DNA from: Panax quinquefolius
Lineage: Eukaryota > Streptophyta > Magnoliopsida > Apiales > Araliaceae
Length of the DNA: 64,000 bases
NCBI GenBank assembly: GCA_020205615.1
Contig: CM035167.1
Span: forward strand, 140,940,568 to 141,004,567
Direction: 5' to 3'
Shown one piece after another: positions 10,500 through 23,161 of this stretch (positions within the stretch are counted from its first letter, which is position 1; each line of letters opens with the position of its first letter). Under the pieces are notes generated by a model, which was not told where the DNA came from, made no database searches, and was given only the letters and a program-made list of their open reading frames with translations. The translations under genes and the position numbers were made by a program.

Positions 10500-11026
10500 T
10501 GCATATCTTCTTCACAAATTTCAGATTTCTATTTTGTAGTAAAAGCTCAAAAAACAAAACAAGGGGTTGGGATTTTTCATATTATGTAAATGTTAAAATT
10601 GTTGTTCAATTAACATTTATTTTTGTGACATAACACCAATATCAATTTGCTTTGAGTAATGTCAATTCAAATGTGTACATATATATCTTTGCGCTAATTT
10701 ACTCTTAGCTTATCAGCAAATGGAGCCCACATTTCTCTCCAAGAAAAAATAAGAAAGAATGAGAAACTTTCTTTTACACTGAATTTGAATATCATCAACC
10801 ATATGTACGAGTAATTAAAGAATGAATTGAAACAAATGGAAATAGAAAACACCAAAATTGGGTAGAAAGAATATTTAAAAATTCCTAAAACAAATAAATA
10901 AAGGAATTTTGAGTTGGTTACAGCATTTACCACCCCAATGCCATATTTTAAAGGAGCACTAGAGGTGCACCAACTGGCTAGAATTTTTGTCCCAATTTAG
11001 GGATCTCACTTGCCCAACTCAAAAGC
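8831..11026. other. Intergenic between the EPFL gene and the 3' end of IQM
   Basis: No gene is supported. It contains a poly(A) run at about 9413-9438, a G-rich stretch at 9825-9890 (repeated GGGG blocks with potential for quadruplex formation), and a TA-then-CA microsatellite at 10463-10499. The terminal part probably holds the IQM 3'UTR. Confidence 0.5.
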
Positions 11027-12976
11027 TCAGTTGGAGGGAATGGGGGTTCTAGGACTAGGGAGTCCCATATATGAAAGCCTGGGAGATAACCGGACCTTCG
11101 GACTCGGCCGTGGCGAAGGGATGGGACCGTAGTTCCCGAATGCAGGTCCCGAAGCCAACCGAGGAGACAGGTTAACTTGTTCAAGAGCTCGGACCTGTAA
11201 TTCTGTAGGATAGTCCCTAACACAACCGATACGTGGTCCAGCTCCTGAAGTCCACTTGCAGGATAAGCGTTTCGCCATATGAAACATTGGTGCCTCCACA
11301 TTTACGTCGGCAGCATCTGTTTTATCGGTTGTAACATCTATATCAGACGTGTTCTTATCTTCTGGTTGAATGGTTGTACTACTAGCTGAGTCTGTTATTG
11401 ATTCCTCGTCACCAATCTTAAATGAGAAGGAGTCATCATCTACTGCACACCTCTGATCCAAATAAAAAATAAAAATGCCCATCAGCTATTTTACATAAGA
11501 GAATGCTCAACAAAACTCCGCACAACATATAAAACAAAGTAATTTATGTCATGATTTGCATAGATGACTAAAACCATAAGAAAAAGAAACAGAAAGCTTA
11601 CCTTTACATTTGTGAGATCTACATGGTGCTCCTCAAGGAAGCTAATGAATTCCCTGAAGTTCTCTTCTGTTGGGTGGTAGTGACCGCTATAAGGCCATAT
11701 AGCCTGTAAAAAGTACAACAGAAATGCTTAAAATAAAATCCCCTATACGAGTGTATTAAAAAGTAAGCATATTTTTACATACATACTAATATTATGTGAA
11801 CAAATGCAGATAGATATGTATATGTACCTCAAGAACACCACCGCGTGCAACTAATCGTCCAGCCGCCATGGTGGCCCCACCGGCAAGGAAACTAGAGTGC
11901 TGAAACACGCCTTTCTTCTTCTGCCCCACATACAAATTCCTCGACGTGCTAAGAACAAAAATCCACTTTGAACCCTCAATGGTTTCGACAAACAGGCCAC
12001 TTTGTCTATACAGAAGCTTCCCATTTTCTACAATTACTTCATATGTTTCCCTCTCATTCTGTTATAGAATTGAAAAGGTTAGCAACCCTTCAATTATATC
12101 ACATTAAAATATTAGCCTGTGTGTGTATAAGGAATTCATAGATGATTTCAAACTTACAGGTCCTAGGTATTTGATGCATTGACGTTGTAGACTGATCCTT
12201 GGGCATTTTTCAAGGTTTACATCTTTGCCATCTCCAACATCCAACCTTCATGTTTCAAAAGTAAATATTATTAGCAGAAGTCATCAAAACAAAACCCCCT
12301 CCCTCCCTCAAATGAAGTTGGAACATGACGATTTTGTAGAGTGTAACAAAAGAATTAGAAAGCAGAAAAAACATCGTTCAATGCCTTTACATGCATGGCA
12401 ATTAGCTTTTTTATAGATAGGTAAATCAAATATTTTCGTCCCACTCCAATTTCACCATCAACTAAACAGAGTATAATACAAGTAAATATAACAAATTAAA
12501 GGAGTAGTCACCAGTAGAAGAAAGGCTGAGCACTTTCGCTTTCAAACCAGATATCATAATACATGTGTAAATTGTGTCCATACCGATGGCGTGGATCTAT
12601 CTGTAAAAAGATAAAGAAAGAGATTATTAGTGGACAATAATTATGATTATCGGCTCTCATGTAGCCGTAGGGAAATTCAATATATTAGTAGACATGGTGC
12701 GCTTTTACTTCATAAATAATTTATTAGCTCCTTCTGATAAACAACTACAAAATTGCGCTATAAATGGCTTGTAAATAGGAATGATCTTTTTTTAAAAATG
12801 CTATCAATTGAAAGAAAAGGACTTACAGCTTCAAGCCAATGTTGTAAAGCTAGCTTTTGAGCCTTCTCACTCTTGCTTAGTCCCTTTCCCACCTGCAATG
12901 AAAAGTAAATGACATTAAAATCCATGAACTCTATGAAATAAAAAACAAAGTGTCCTGTTATAGTAAAAATTAATAT

Positions 12977-13019
<43 letters not shown>

Positions 13020-13727
13020 TAATAAAATTACCTTAGCAGCTCTTGTCCTCGCCCTAGCCCACCGTGAAACAGCAGTTTCCGGTTTCTCAATATTGAAATA
13101 AGACACCGAGCTCCGCTTGAGAGCTGCAAAGTCTAATGCCTTCCACCTATAAAAAATGAAATAACCAATTCCATTAAATAAAAATGAACAAAATATTTAC
13201 AGAGGAACCAAACAATCAGAGTATGTTAAGAGACATACATACCAGAGTTCCTCAACCACAACAGCACAATCTGCAAGGTTTCTTCGAGTCCGATAACTCT
13301 TGTACACTTTCTGAAGCTTGACTGCAGCAGCATCAAGCTCGCTAACCGGCCTTGGCGAAAACAATATTGCAGGCTCAGGAAGTGAGATTCGGGGCATTGA
13401 TTTATGAATGGACCTAAACCCAAGCCCATCAGCTCTACCATCCAAATGATCAGCAGATTCTGATTTCCTTATGTCCTGAACTAAATTCTTGAATGAAAGG
13501 GTTGTTTCAAGCATTACTTTTACGGGCTCGCAGTTCTTCAAGCTTATCGAATTCTTTCTACCATTTCTAGGAGACCCATTTGACATGGTGATCATTTCTG
13601 AAGAATCTATTCTCTTGAAACTATTACTTCGTAAGGCCATTTCTTGGCCTTCTGAATTTAAATTGTTGGTGTTGGTTAAACCAAAAAGTCTACAATTTTC
13701 AATTTCTTCAGATTGTGATAATCCCAT
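11027..13727 (-). CDS. IQM-family calmodulin-binding protein (IQ-motif containing)
   Basis: Eight coding exons on the minus strand: 13243-13727, 13032-13146, 12827-12892, 12512-12600, 12158-12245, 11828-12058, 11602-11703 and 11027-11452. All are bounded by AG/GT, and together they give an unbroken 533-residue protein. The N-terminus is Ser-rich. An IQ-like motif, [16 protein letters not shown], lies near residues 134-149. The conserved IQM body follows, with [67 protein letters not shown], and [16 protein letters not shown], ending in [16 protein letters not shown]. The tail is Pro/Ser/Arg-rich. IQM proteins bind calmodulin independently of calcium; members act in stomatal movement, ROS control and growth. 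Length and order fit the family. The nearest named paralogue (IQM1 or IQM4 type) was not determined. Confidence 0.93.
12970..13012. repeat. (TA)n microsatellite in an IQM intron
   Basis: About twenty TA units lie inside the intron between coding exons 2 and 3, near the donor side. The run does not touch the splice signals. Confidence 0.85.
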
Positions 13728-14150
13728 AAAAAGAACCTGCAGTACAAAATGAACATTTTTAATGAAAATATGATGTTATTTCCATCCCAATTCAACAAGA
13801 ACAACAACAACAATAAAATGAAAGACAGAACCATATATGTAGATCAAAAACAGCAATTTCATCCTCTTTTTCTTTCCCTTTTGGTTCTTTTAGTTAAATA
13901 AATAAATGCACAGCTTCAGAAAATGACCATTGCCCAAAATCACAAAAATCAAATTGAAAATACAAACATGTATAACAATTGTTATATAAATCCCACCTTC
14001 ATAAATTTAGCATAATAAAGGGTATTTGATAGAACTAATCACTACATAAAATCACTCACCAGCAACAGAAAACCAAAGCTTTCAAGAATTCTTCTATCAC
14101 TGTACTTTTGAGTATAAGATGTTGATGAGTATGACCAAAACCCTTCTCTG
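13728..14150 (-). promoter_or_regulatory. IQM 5'UTR intron and upstream leader
   Basis: Nine bases above the ATG is a splice acceptor, TGCAG|GTTC, at 13737. A matching donor, CTG|GTGAGT, at 14059 defines a likely 323-bp intron within the 5'UTR. The leader exon would run from 14060 to around 14130. Leader introns of this kind often enhance expression. A TATATATATG stretch at about 14149-14160 (TATA on the minus strand) is a candidate core promoter. Confidence 0.55.
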
Positions 14151-14463
14151 TATATATATGCCCCTGCTCTTGAGGACGAAGGAGTAATTTTCAAAGAAAA
14201 TACAGTAGTCTAGTTGGAGCTTTAGATACGTGTCGGACGTGGACTGGAAATTTTGCACCAGTGTTTGAATTTAGCCAAGTGATGGATTTGTCTGAGTGTA
14301 AATGGGAAAAAAATTGATTTTGATTCAAACCCACTCAATTGTTTGATCTATTCAAAGCTTGGAAATGTGGAATTAAAAGTCTGGAAAAACAAAAGGCAAT
14401 ATTTGTATTTGTATGGTCTTGTTCCCCCTTAGCACTCAATTACAGACACAGATATGCACACAC

Positions 14464-14502
14464 CCATATATATATATTTATATATATATATACATATATA
14501 TT

Positions 14503-14560
<58 letters not shown>
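14464..14560. repeat. Compound (TA)n(GA)n microsatellite upstream of IQM
   Basis: Interrupted TA repeats (about 14466-14523) run straight into about eighteen GA units (to about 14559). The compound tract lies roughly 300-400 bp upstream of the probable IQM transcription start. The tyrosine/isoleucine and arginine/glutamate ORFs it creates are artefacts of the repeat. Confidence 0.85.
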
Positions 14561-14561
<1 letters not shown>

Positions 14562-15490
14562 GTCAAAGAAAGGAAGCTTGAAAGGAGGTTTCCATGAAAA
14601 AAATACACGTACCCAAATCCCAATTTTACTACAATGTTTTCTCCTTGGGACTAATTTTCTCTTACTTTCGGTTTTGCAAGAAGGTCAACTTCTCCCTTGT
14701 TACAAGTCTAGTCATGAACGCGTGTGATGATGTTGTTAATGCAGTCTGCTGCCTTTAATGCTTGTGAGTTTTGAAAGGGGTAAAAAAGAATTGAAATGTA
14801 GGGGGGAAAAACATTACTCTCTCCTTTTTAAAATTAAAAATATATTTATAAAATAATAACTTTTAAATATAATTTTATATTCTTAAATATAATCTTAGTA
14901 TTAGTTAAAAATTTAGTTACATTTATTTTTTATTAAAAATAATAAAAAATTATGAATATCGTGTCACTTTATAGTTCTAAAATAAAAATGTATCTTTATT
15001 TTTGTTGTATTTTTAATTTATTTTTTTGGGTGCAATTTGTTGTATTATATTGAAAGGTAATTTCAGGGATACGAAATTTTTTCTTCTAAATGTTTTACAT
15101 TTTTGGTGGAGAAAGTTCAGAAAGAGAGGTTTCTTTCCATTTCCATTTCCATTTCCATTTCCTTTTTTATTGTTTCTGATAAAAAGCTAGCAAATTTGAG
15201 AATTACAAGTGAAAAAAAAACTTTATTTTTAAAATTTCTGTTTGAAAATTCACAAACAAAAGGTAGAGTAGTTTTTGGATATTTGCCCATTTCCCAGTAT
15301 CTTCTCTTAATCTTTGTTTAAAGTTTAAACTAGTAATGCTAATTGAATTGAACTTGGAGAGGTACTAGATTTTGAATGATCAAACTCTTTCGTCTTCAAT
15401 TGGAATTGTTGTTCATTTAGGACTGTTACTATTCTTATAGAGCTTTTACACAGGGGTAGGTTGTTTAGGGGGCTGCTGTTTAGTAGTAGT
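14561..15490. other. Intergenic, AT-rich
   Basis: No gene is seen. At 14815-15000 is a stretch beginning 'tactctctcc' with repeated AAAATAT blocks that resembles the Stowaway/Mariner-type MITE remnants common in plants, but I could not define both ends. A short TTCCAT hexamer repeat lies at 15135-15163. Confidence 0.4.
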
Positions 15491-15499
15491 ACTTCTGGT

Positions 15500-16062
15500 C
15501 AAGGTTATTAGACCGGATCGGATTGTCTGCCAGACCGATCGATAAAAATTCGAATCGGTCCACACTTCAACCCTATTTGAACTAATTAACTAATTTCGAT
15601 CAAAATTCGATTAGACCTGGTGATCCGGCGATTGAACCGATCGACCAAGTGAATACGTAATTGGGTCTTTGGTTTTACTCGGTTCCTTACCAATTTTTTT
15701 TTTAGTTTAACATTTGAATTTGATTGAATGTATTCTAAAAATGTTTATGTTTGCTTTTATCACTCTTGAATCTTGAGTTTGAGTTATGATCATGAATTAA
15801 TAATTTTCTTTTTTATATAGATTTAATATTTATTTAAATTGTATAAATTAAATTTTGTACAAATAGATTTAATTTTTTTGTAGATAAATTGATTAATTTT
15901 ACATATTTATTAAATATTATATATTATATGTAATATATAAAAATAATTAATATATTTAATTATTTATTACATATTAATGCGTCGCTAAGTCAATAACGGT
16001 CTGATCACCGGTTGAACCAATGACCCATCCGTTCGATAATAGATCGGGACCTGAAAACATTA
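15500..16062. repeat. Degenerate terminal-inverted-repeat element (GACCGG-type)
   Basis: The left end has 'aaggttattagaccggatcg'. The right end, read on the other strand, gives 'atcgaacggatgggtcattg' and 'gttcaaccggtgatcagacc', so both ends share the GACCGG/AACCGG pattern in inverted orientation. The middle is AT-rich with no coding potential. It resembles common plant non-autonomous DNA transposon remnants; the family is not certain. Confidence 0.45.
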
Positions 16063-16949
16063 CTTCTAATAAATTAACATCTAGAACTAGCAATGGGTAG
16101 GATCCTAGTTTTGCATAACCCGACACACCCTACGGGTTACTCACAAGTCATGGACTTGTGATCAATAAGTTTAATCTTACTTAGAAGCACCTCAAATTAT
16201 TTAATTCGTTTGTAATTATAATCTTAGTGATTAGTGTAATTCAAATTTGTGTGACATATCAGTTGTAAAATAGTGTTTTGTGAACTGTACTCTGAGTGAT
16301 TACTCTTCCTTAGTGGAATATTCATACTCGCAAAGTAAAAGAAACAACTAGAAAACTTTTGTGCTCTGAAACTCTTAAAAATATTTGTGTCATTTATTTT
16401 ACTGCATTTACTTTCTGCACTTTACGTTTTATCCCTGCGACTTGTTTACAATTTCTTACATTAAATTTAAAATTGTAATTAGGATTTTGTTAAACATCGT
16501 TCTGTCGCGCTCAATCATTAAATTAGATTGTTTAATTTAATATTTGTAATAATTTTTAAACCAAAAGTTTTAAAAAAATTATTCATCTCCCATCTAGATG
16601 TTTTTGTGCCTTTGAAAATAATATACGCACACACGTGTATTTAGAATATTTTAAAATTTTAAACTCGTCATTCTAAAAAAACACTCAAATTTTCATAAAT
16701 ATCGCCTGTAAATTTTATGTCCCTTTTCATAAAGTCATTAAAATTAAAAATGGCAGGTGGATGATCATAGTATCTTTTGGCTAGGTACATCTATAGTACG
16801 TGTAAATATCAAAAGTCAATAATACCGGTCAAACATCAAGACTGATGGATTTGTCCTTAGCCCTTAGCCCTTGCCCAGGGCAGTTAGCTCCTATATAATT
16901 AAATTATATTTTAGTGGTTCGCCAAACTTTTGACCAAATTGGTTGCTAA
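16063..16949. other. Intergenic, no gene seen
   Basis: AT-rich sequence without a supportable ORF, splice pattern or defined repeat. It may contain relics of an old element ('tgcactttacgttttatccc' near 16417, often seen beside retroelement ends), but I cannot support more. Confidence 0.35.
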
Positions 16950-17430
16950 GGCCGTAAATGAATCGGACTGTCAGCGAACCCGGCCTGATCCGACCTGACT
17001 CAGTTCTATTAAGTTCGGCTCGAGTTTATTAACGAGCCGAGCTCAAATAAGATTTTTAGTTCGTTTAATTAAACGAGTCGAGCTCGAATAGTGTGGTGTT
17101 CGACTCGAGTTCGACTTGCTTAAGTCCGACTCATTTAATAATTATTTAATTAAAATTTTATTTTATTTATATAAAATATATAATACAAAATATTTATTTT
17201 ATTTATATAGTTTTTCAAAAAAGTAAAAATTAAAAAATAAACGAGCTGAATTTAGGCTCGAGCTCGACTCGCTTAAGCCCGACTCGAACTTGAGCCCGAC
17301 TCATTTATAAAGGATATGAGATCGTACATAAGATTTTAAGCTCGTTTAAAGTTCAACCCGGTTCGATTCGTTTAACTTTTAAATGAATTTGAGTTCGACA
17401 AGTTAAAATTCAACTATGCTCGTTTACAAC
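16950..17430. repeat. GCTCGA-rich TIR/MITE-like element, copy 1
   Basis: The left end 'aaggccgtaaatgaatcgga' and the right end, read in reverse ('ttagttgtaaacgagcatag'), share a GTAAACGA-like terminus in inverted orientation. The inside carries many GAGCTCGA and GCTCGACTCG blocks. Two similar elements lie at 17432-17765 and 52915-53530. Confidence 0.5.
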
Positions 17431-17431
17431 T

Positions 17432-17765
17432 AAGGGTGTAAACGAACCGAGTATTGAGTTGCTCAGATTTGGTTCACAAAATTTATCCAGTATAAAATAA
17501 GGTTTGATTGAGACTCATTTAGCTACCGAGTCGAGCACGATTTCGAATCGAGCCCAATCAGTTTAAACTTTTCGAATTAATATGATCTGAGTATCAATTC
17601 AAAATTACAATTTGAGGAGGTTCGACCGTTCGAGTAATTTATTGAATTTTAAAATTTACTTATATTTGACTCATTTATATTTCGAATCGAAATCGAATCG
17701 AATTTTTGATTGATCGAGTACGAATCGAACCCGAACTGTTTACTCATTTTACAACCTTATTTACA
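17432..17765. repeat. GCTCGA-rich TIR/MITE-like element, copy 2
   Basis: It starts 'aagggtgtaaacgaaccgag' and ends, in reverse, 'aaggttgtaaaatgagtaaa' then 'cagttcgggttcgattcg'. Terminal similarity in inverted orientation and a length of about 330 bp fit a short non-autonomous DNA element. It abuts the previous copy with almost no spacer. Confidence 0.5.
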
Positions 17766-18225
17766 ACTCTAAATTGGTAGCTGCTGAGCAACTACTCTAC
17801 CGTTCATTACAATGTTTAAAAAAAATATAATTAGAATATTCTCACCAACCTCATATAAAGAGTATTTATTAAAATGTCACACTTTATATGAGTAGTTGTA
17901 ACATCCTTATCCTATAAATTAAAATCAATATTAATAAGATATTACCGTGAAATAAGAAAAAATAATGGAGGCCCGTCTAATCGGAACTCAAATCGTCATT
18001 AGTCGTTACTAATAGTCAAATAAATACATTTTCAGTCACTAATCTATTCAAATTGTCATTGTTTGACATGTCTGAAACCATTTTAACATGTATTTGTGTG
18101 AAATGTGATAATTAATTAATTGGCGTTTAATGATTAATTAAGTAATAATTTAGTTAAGACACCTAGGGCTATTATTTTATAGTTATAATTAGTTGGCGGC
18201 TAACTTATAATTGAGTAAAAAAATA

Positions 18226-18345
18226 TGTGAGCACGAGTATATTTAAATTTTATTTAATTGTGTTTTAACCTCAGTAAAAATATAAATAAGTCAAATTCAT
18301 ATACATTAATATCCAATTTTATTGTTCAATTTTACTGTCCACATA
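18226..18345. repeat. Dispersed repeat, copy shared with 49318-49413
   Basis: Both places share 'cacgagt.tatttaaatttt', then 'acttaattgt.ttt..acct', then 'gtaaaaatataaata', and then a stretch ending in TGTCCAC. Order and spacing agree, so these are two relics of one element, about 31 kb apart. Confidence 0.5.
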
Positions 18346-18724
18346 GAATTTTTGTATAAAAATTAAAAAAAAAAAAAAAAAAAAGGTTGACCAATAATGG
18401 AATTACATCAATGATTTTGGAGGCAATTTATAATTTTATTCACAAAATGTCTTGTAAAAATTACATAATATTATCACGTGTACATATAAGTTGAAAATGA
18501 CATATTTTAACTTATGGATTTAAATTTATACACATCTACATTCGGATACTCGTTATATATTTTTTGAAATCTATTTATTTGTAGGTTAAGCCTCTAGTTT
18601 GTTTTCATATTTAATTTGAGCTTCCAAAAATAAAACCCAATACCATAGTTTGTTTTGATCCCAGTACTGTCAATAATTTCAGTAACAATTACAAATTTTA
18701 ATTTTGAAAATATGATAAAATTGT

Positions 18725-18915
18725 GCTCCTTTTGTTCTAAAATTGAGGATAAATTTTAACTTATAGCGATTTTGAGTTATTTTAAATTTTAAATTAATAT
18801 ATTTAAATTTAAGTAATATAATTATGAAAATTGAATTGTCAAAAGTATTAGTAATATCCATAAATTTATAAATTAATCGATTATACATAAATTTATTAAA
18901 TTTTAATTTTAAAAT
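18725..18915. repeat. MITE-like repeat (related to 39575-39840)
   Basis: The start 'ctccttttgttctaaaattg', followed by 'aggataaattttaactt' and 'gattttgagt', matches the beginning of the better-preserved element at 39575. The right end ('attttaattttaaaatgagt') gives only a weak inverted terminus. Confidence 0.4.
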
Positions 18916-19039
18916 GAGTGATATAATAATAAATTATGTCAATAAATTTGAGAATATTATATTATATAATCTGTCATATACAAATGAAATTGTTTATTTA
19001 AAACTAAAAAAATGACAAATAAGACTCTTTTGTGGATGT

Positions 19040-19370
19040 ACGAATCTATCTAATAAAATACAAATGATTCTGAATTTTCCACTCACTCAATAAATCATTT
19101 GGACCGTCCAAAATTTGGGATAATCCCAATCAAAGTACATCTGATCTTTGTTCCAAAATATAAGAACAATTTATTAAAAAGAAAATGATATATATATATA
19201 TATATATATATCTAATAAAATACAAATGATTTTGAATTTCCCACTCACTCAATAAATCATCTGGACCGTCCAAAGTTTGGGATAAATCTCACCGTCCATA
19301 CAGTGCTGTTCCAAAATATAAGAACAATTTATTAAAAAAAAATGATATATATATATATATACCCATAAAT
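19040..19370. repeat. Locally duplicated segment with TA microsatellites
   Basis: Two near-identical copies of 'aataaaatacaaatgatt', 'cactcactcaataaatcat' and 'tggaccgtccaaa.tttggg' are separated by about 150 bp. Each is followed by 'ccaaaatataagaacaattt' and then a TA run (19185-19210, 19345-19361). A diverged third copy is at 7490-7610. No coding content. Confidence 0.65.
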
Positions 19371-19868
19371 ATTTGATAAAATTATATTGCAATTAACGTA
19401 AAAATATATATCGTAAAATAAAATAAATTAAACTGAAACCCTTCTTAATTTTTATTTATTTTTTTCAACTGAAATTATAATTATAATTGGACTGATTTTT
19501 TTTTCAGATATCTTATCTTCTTAAAAGATGAGATATTTTTTATAATATTTTCTTTTGATTTTACCCACTTGTAAGAATGACATAAGTGGGAAAGTGGTTG
19601 TATGTATATAAATGTTAATGTGATGTTGATTTCAGTTATAAATAATTTGTATGCCATTAATTGAACATAAATTTTGTTAGTTTGCTACATCTATCACTTA
19701 CCTGGCGTGGCATAATTACATTTATTACAATGTGGCGGTGCTATGCCATATGCCAGTTGTTAACAAGTCAAAATCATCGAAAAGTCAAAGGATAAATAGA
19801 GTAATAAAAATTTCACAACTCCGTCGAATGTACGGTTATCCGTCCTACGCTTCCGGCCATATCTGTCA

Positions 19869-19872
19869 TTTG

Positions 19873-19903
<31 letters not shown>

Positions 19904-19912
19904 GCTTGACCA
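19869..19912. repeat. TTGACC hexamer repeat (tandem W-box cores)
   Basis: Five TTGACC units in a row, then TTGAGC and a final TTGACC. TTGAC[C/T] is the core of the W-box bound by WRKY factors. No gene starts nearby, so this is most simply a microsatellite. Confidence 0.8.
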
Positions 19913-20155
19913 CGCGGGATTTGATCATACCGTATTATTACGATATACGGACATACTATCATATTATTCATTGCCATATAATCGATCCTTATATATAAAA
20001 ACACATCTAACATAATATCAGCTTCACATCATATTATATTATTAAATCATTAATTCAAATTAATAAAATTTGTGACGCTCTCAAAATAGAAGCACATCCT
20101 GTATTCACCAATGAAGGCACACTAGAAGAATAGTCCCCTCAGAAGCATGACATTT

Positions 20156-20269
20156 TGTGAGCCCTTAAAATAGGTCTACACAATTTATTTTGAGTCGTCA
20201 AATATATAGTACATAATCTAAATACAAACTTCTTATATACAACTATTAACTGTCGTGTAAAATACGAAA
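20156..20269 (-). mobile_element. Older diverged LTR fragment (left half), host of the B insertion
   Basis: Starting TGTGAGCCC, this stretch aligns with the terminal 115 bases of the B/A LTR but with about a third of positions changed: shared 'aaaatagg', 'tggtacataa/tagtacataa', 'aaatacaa', 'aactgtcgtg'. The alignment breaks exactly at the B insertion and resumes after it at 36151. Confidence 0.65.
20265..20269. repeat. Target-site duplication, left copy (CGAAA)
   Basis: The five bases CGAAA immediately precede the B array's first terminal TG and are repeated exactly at 36146-36150, directly after the last LTR. Five base pairs is the usual Ty3/gypsy duplication length. Confidence 0.9.
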
Positions 20270-22729
20270 TGTGACGCCCCCAAAATTAGGTATACGTCAC
20301 CCATCTTGGGTCGCCACTGGCATACATGGTACATAAATTCAAAACAACAACTTACTAACCTAGCTGTCGTAGTATAATCGATATAAAGCGTGAGTTTGAA
20401 TACAAATATTGTCTACTAGATATTATACAAACTCAAAAAGAGTCCTCATTACAACTATTATCACACTATTTCACGTAATAGTGAGGACTACTAATGCTAT
20501 CCTCCGGACCATTACTCGCGTTCCCCGACTCGTCTCCAAATTTATGTTCTCATTTTTCAAGAGAGAACGGTGAAAGAAAAGGTGAGCTCAACTAGCCCAA
20601 GAAGAAATATTATGACTAAGATAATGCAGAATAAATTATCATTAGCCTTCTTCAAAATGTTAAACCGATAAAATACAATAGACAACCAGGTTTAATCTGC
20701 AGTGGAATACGCAATCCATTAAAAGAGTCAAGTAGAGAATAAAATCTACTATCTTTTAGGTTTAAAGGTTTTCATCAATTTTTATCACGAGACTGAAATT
20801 TTAATAAATAAACCACCACATCTAATCATCCCCGTACTACGGCCAAGGATTTTCATCAAATTATCAATGGTCATGACTATACCGAATCACCCCCGGTCAT
20901 AATCATACCAAAACTATCCATCATTTGCATTACATGTGCCATCGAGGACTTTTGTCACATCATTTATATCAAGTCGTGATTATACCGAATGATCCTCGTC
21001 ATAATCATACCGAAGTTCATCTCATCTTATCGTAAGCCAAAGATAACATAATATAACATGAGGATGATGATAATGACATAGTAATTCAATAAAACAAGTT
21101 CAAGAATTATTTAATCCATGAATTATTAACGCCCGGATTGTCAACACGACATCTTGTTTCAGAGAGTAAAATTCAAGAATGATCGGAAGAATATTTCCAT
21201 GAAAAGATATTTGGATGAAACGCAAATATCAAGGATATTCTACTAATTTCATGGAGTATATAAGTCAAAGTTTTAACCAATTTGGGTATAATAAAGAATG
21301 GAATAACAAAAAGAAATCACCACGCATGCAGATTGCAGATGTATGCACGTGTTATTCCAACGTAATAATAATAACGGAACTGTCGGTGAAATTCACAATA
21401 ATCGAGGATATTCCAATGTAATAATAAAGATGGAACCGGATCAAATGTAAAACACACACGATAGGATATTCCAACAGAATGATAAAGAGCGGAACCAGTC
21501 CGGTGTAAAACACATGATGTGATGTTCCAATGAAGAATAATAAAAGCGGAACCAGTCCCTGTAAAACACATGCAGGATGTTCCAGCAGAATAATAGAAGA
21601 ATGTCACCAAGTATAGGGTAAAATCACATGATCTGAGTTATTCCAATGTAATAATAAAGAATGGAATAACATAAGGATTTCACCAAGTATATAGGGTATC
21701 TGCGCGTACACAAGGTTATGTATATAGGGTATGCCACTTTTTTACAAAAGTTATTCCAAATGTAATAATAATGAATGGAATAATGTAAGTTCTCTTCAAG
21801 AAGAAAGAATAACACACTTACAGTACAACAAATAATATCCCTCACCGTAAAAGAACCTGAATATAGAAGTAGTGAAGTAGCAGAATACTCTTCTTCTTTC
21901 TATAATTTTCTCTCTATACTTCTTTCTATAATTTCTCTCTCAGAGTTTCAATGAATTCGTAAGAAAATAATGAAGGAATGAGCTTTATTTATAGGAAAAT
22001 GGAATGCATAAGAATTAATCCATGAACGGTCCAGATTGATTTACTTTTATCTGACTATCCATATTTAAAGAAAAATCTTTTAAATAAAATATAATATATT
22101 CTATTTATATAAAACATTTTACTATGCAAACACTATGCAATACTATGCAAAACACTACGCAAAAATACTATGCAACACTACGCATAATAAAATATAATAT
22201 ATTCTATTTATAGAATAACTTTAATAAAGTATTCTATTTTATATAAAAGATGTTTCGCTTTTATTACGTTAATAATACTGAATAAAACAAAACGTCATTA
22301 TCGCTATAATAATTCATATTATTAATCGACAATAATGGAATCAAACTGAAAGTGACTTCTCACATAAGCATCGATAATCAATACAGGTGCTACTATGCAA
22401 CCACACGTATTACTGTACTTTTACTACCAAGTAGTTCAACAGTATCACCGGTAAAACTTCCGCCGTTATTTCAATAAAATATTTTTGTCGTTTTCTCAAT
22501 CCGACAATAATTCTGTTGTGGGGTCCACCAATGATTGAGTTGTTGTACGAATATTCCTCGCTAAACCGAATATTCTTCGACCAATCGAATATAATATAAT
22601 CACTTGCATACTTTGCAAAATTTATAAATACTACCCACAACTATAATATTATCTCAAATTCACACCATAATATTAAAAAATTATTTTGACAAAATTTAAA
22701 TCTTTATTGATAAAATTTGGGGTCTCACA
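20270..22729 (-). mobile_element. Element B LTR 1 (3'-most on the minus strand)
   Basis: On the minus strand it starts TGTGAGACCCC (22729) and ends GGGGGCGTCACA (20270). It contains the minus-strand TATA box near 21990, the TTATTCCA/TGGAATAA units (21310-21810) and the ATGATTAT modules (about 20870-21010). It aligns with LTRs 2 and 3 throughout; differences cluster at CAG/CTG/CCG sites and at homopolymers. Confidence 0.9.
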
Positions 22730-23161
22730 ATCTCCTCCTTATGGAATTTCCCCCGAAATTAGGGTACGATACTGGTATGATAAAGAGATGAGGATACCTT
22801 GAATACCTTTATCGTTTAAAATATTAAATTCATCTTTGAAATCCGCCAAAGCTATTCATTAACAATTCATCTTTGCACTACAAAGCTAAAGATATACAAT
22901 CAGTAAAACCAATAATGCCGAGACGCAGACTTAATAGTATCACGACCACGAATTATCCATGCACCAATCGCCAAGGATATTCGTGTTTTCAATTACTACC
23001 ATGATTATACCGAATAACTTGGTCATAATCATACCAAGTCTATCAATGCACTACTACCAAAGATGACTTTTACCACATCCAGAATTAATATTTCATTCTT
23101 TGAGACTCATTTCAATAATTAATCCATATCATCGAATCATCCCCGCACTACGTGCCAAGGA

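Larger units (their letters stand above)
17766..20155. other. Intergenic with old repeats, no gene seen
   Basis: No supportable gene. Noted inside: a dispersed repeat at 18226-18345, a MITE-like stretch at 18725-18915, a duplicated 100-bp segment at 19040-19320 with TA microsatellites after each copy, and a TTGACC hexamer run at 19869-19912. The element boundary begins near 20156. Confidence 0.5.

Noticed and set aside
14339..14727. ORFs encoding YIYIYI and REREREs
   Set aside because: Products of the TA/GA microsatellite; also present on the opposite strand.
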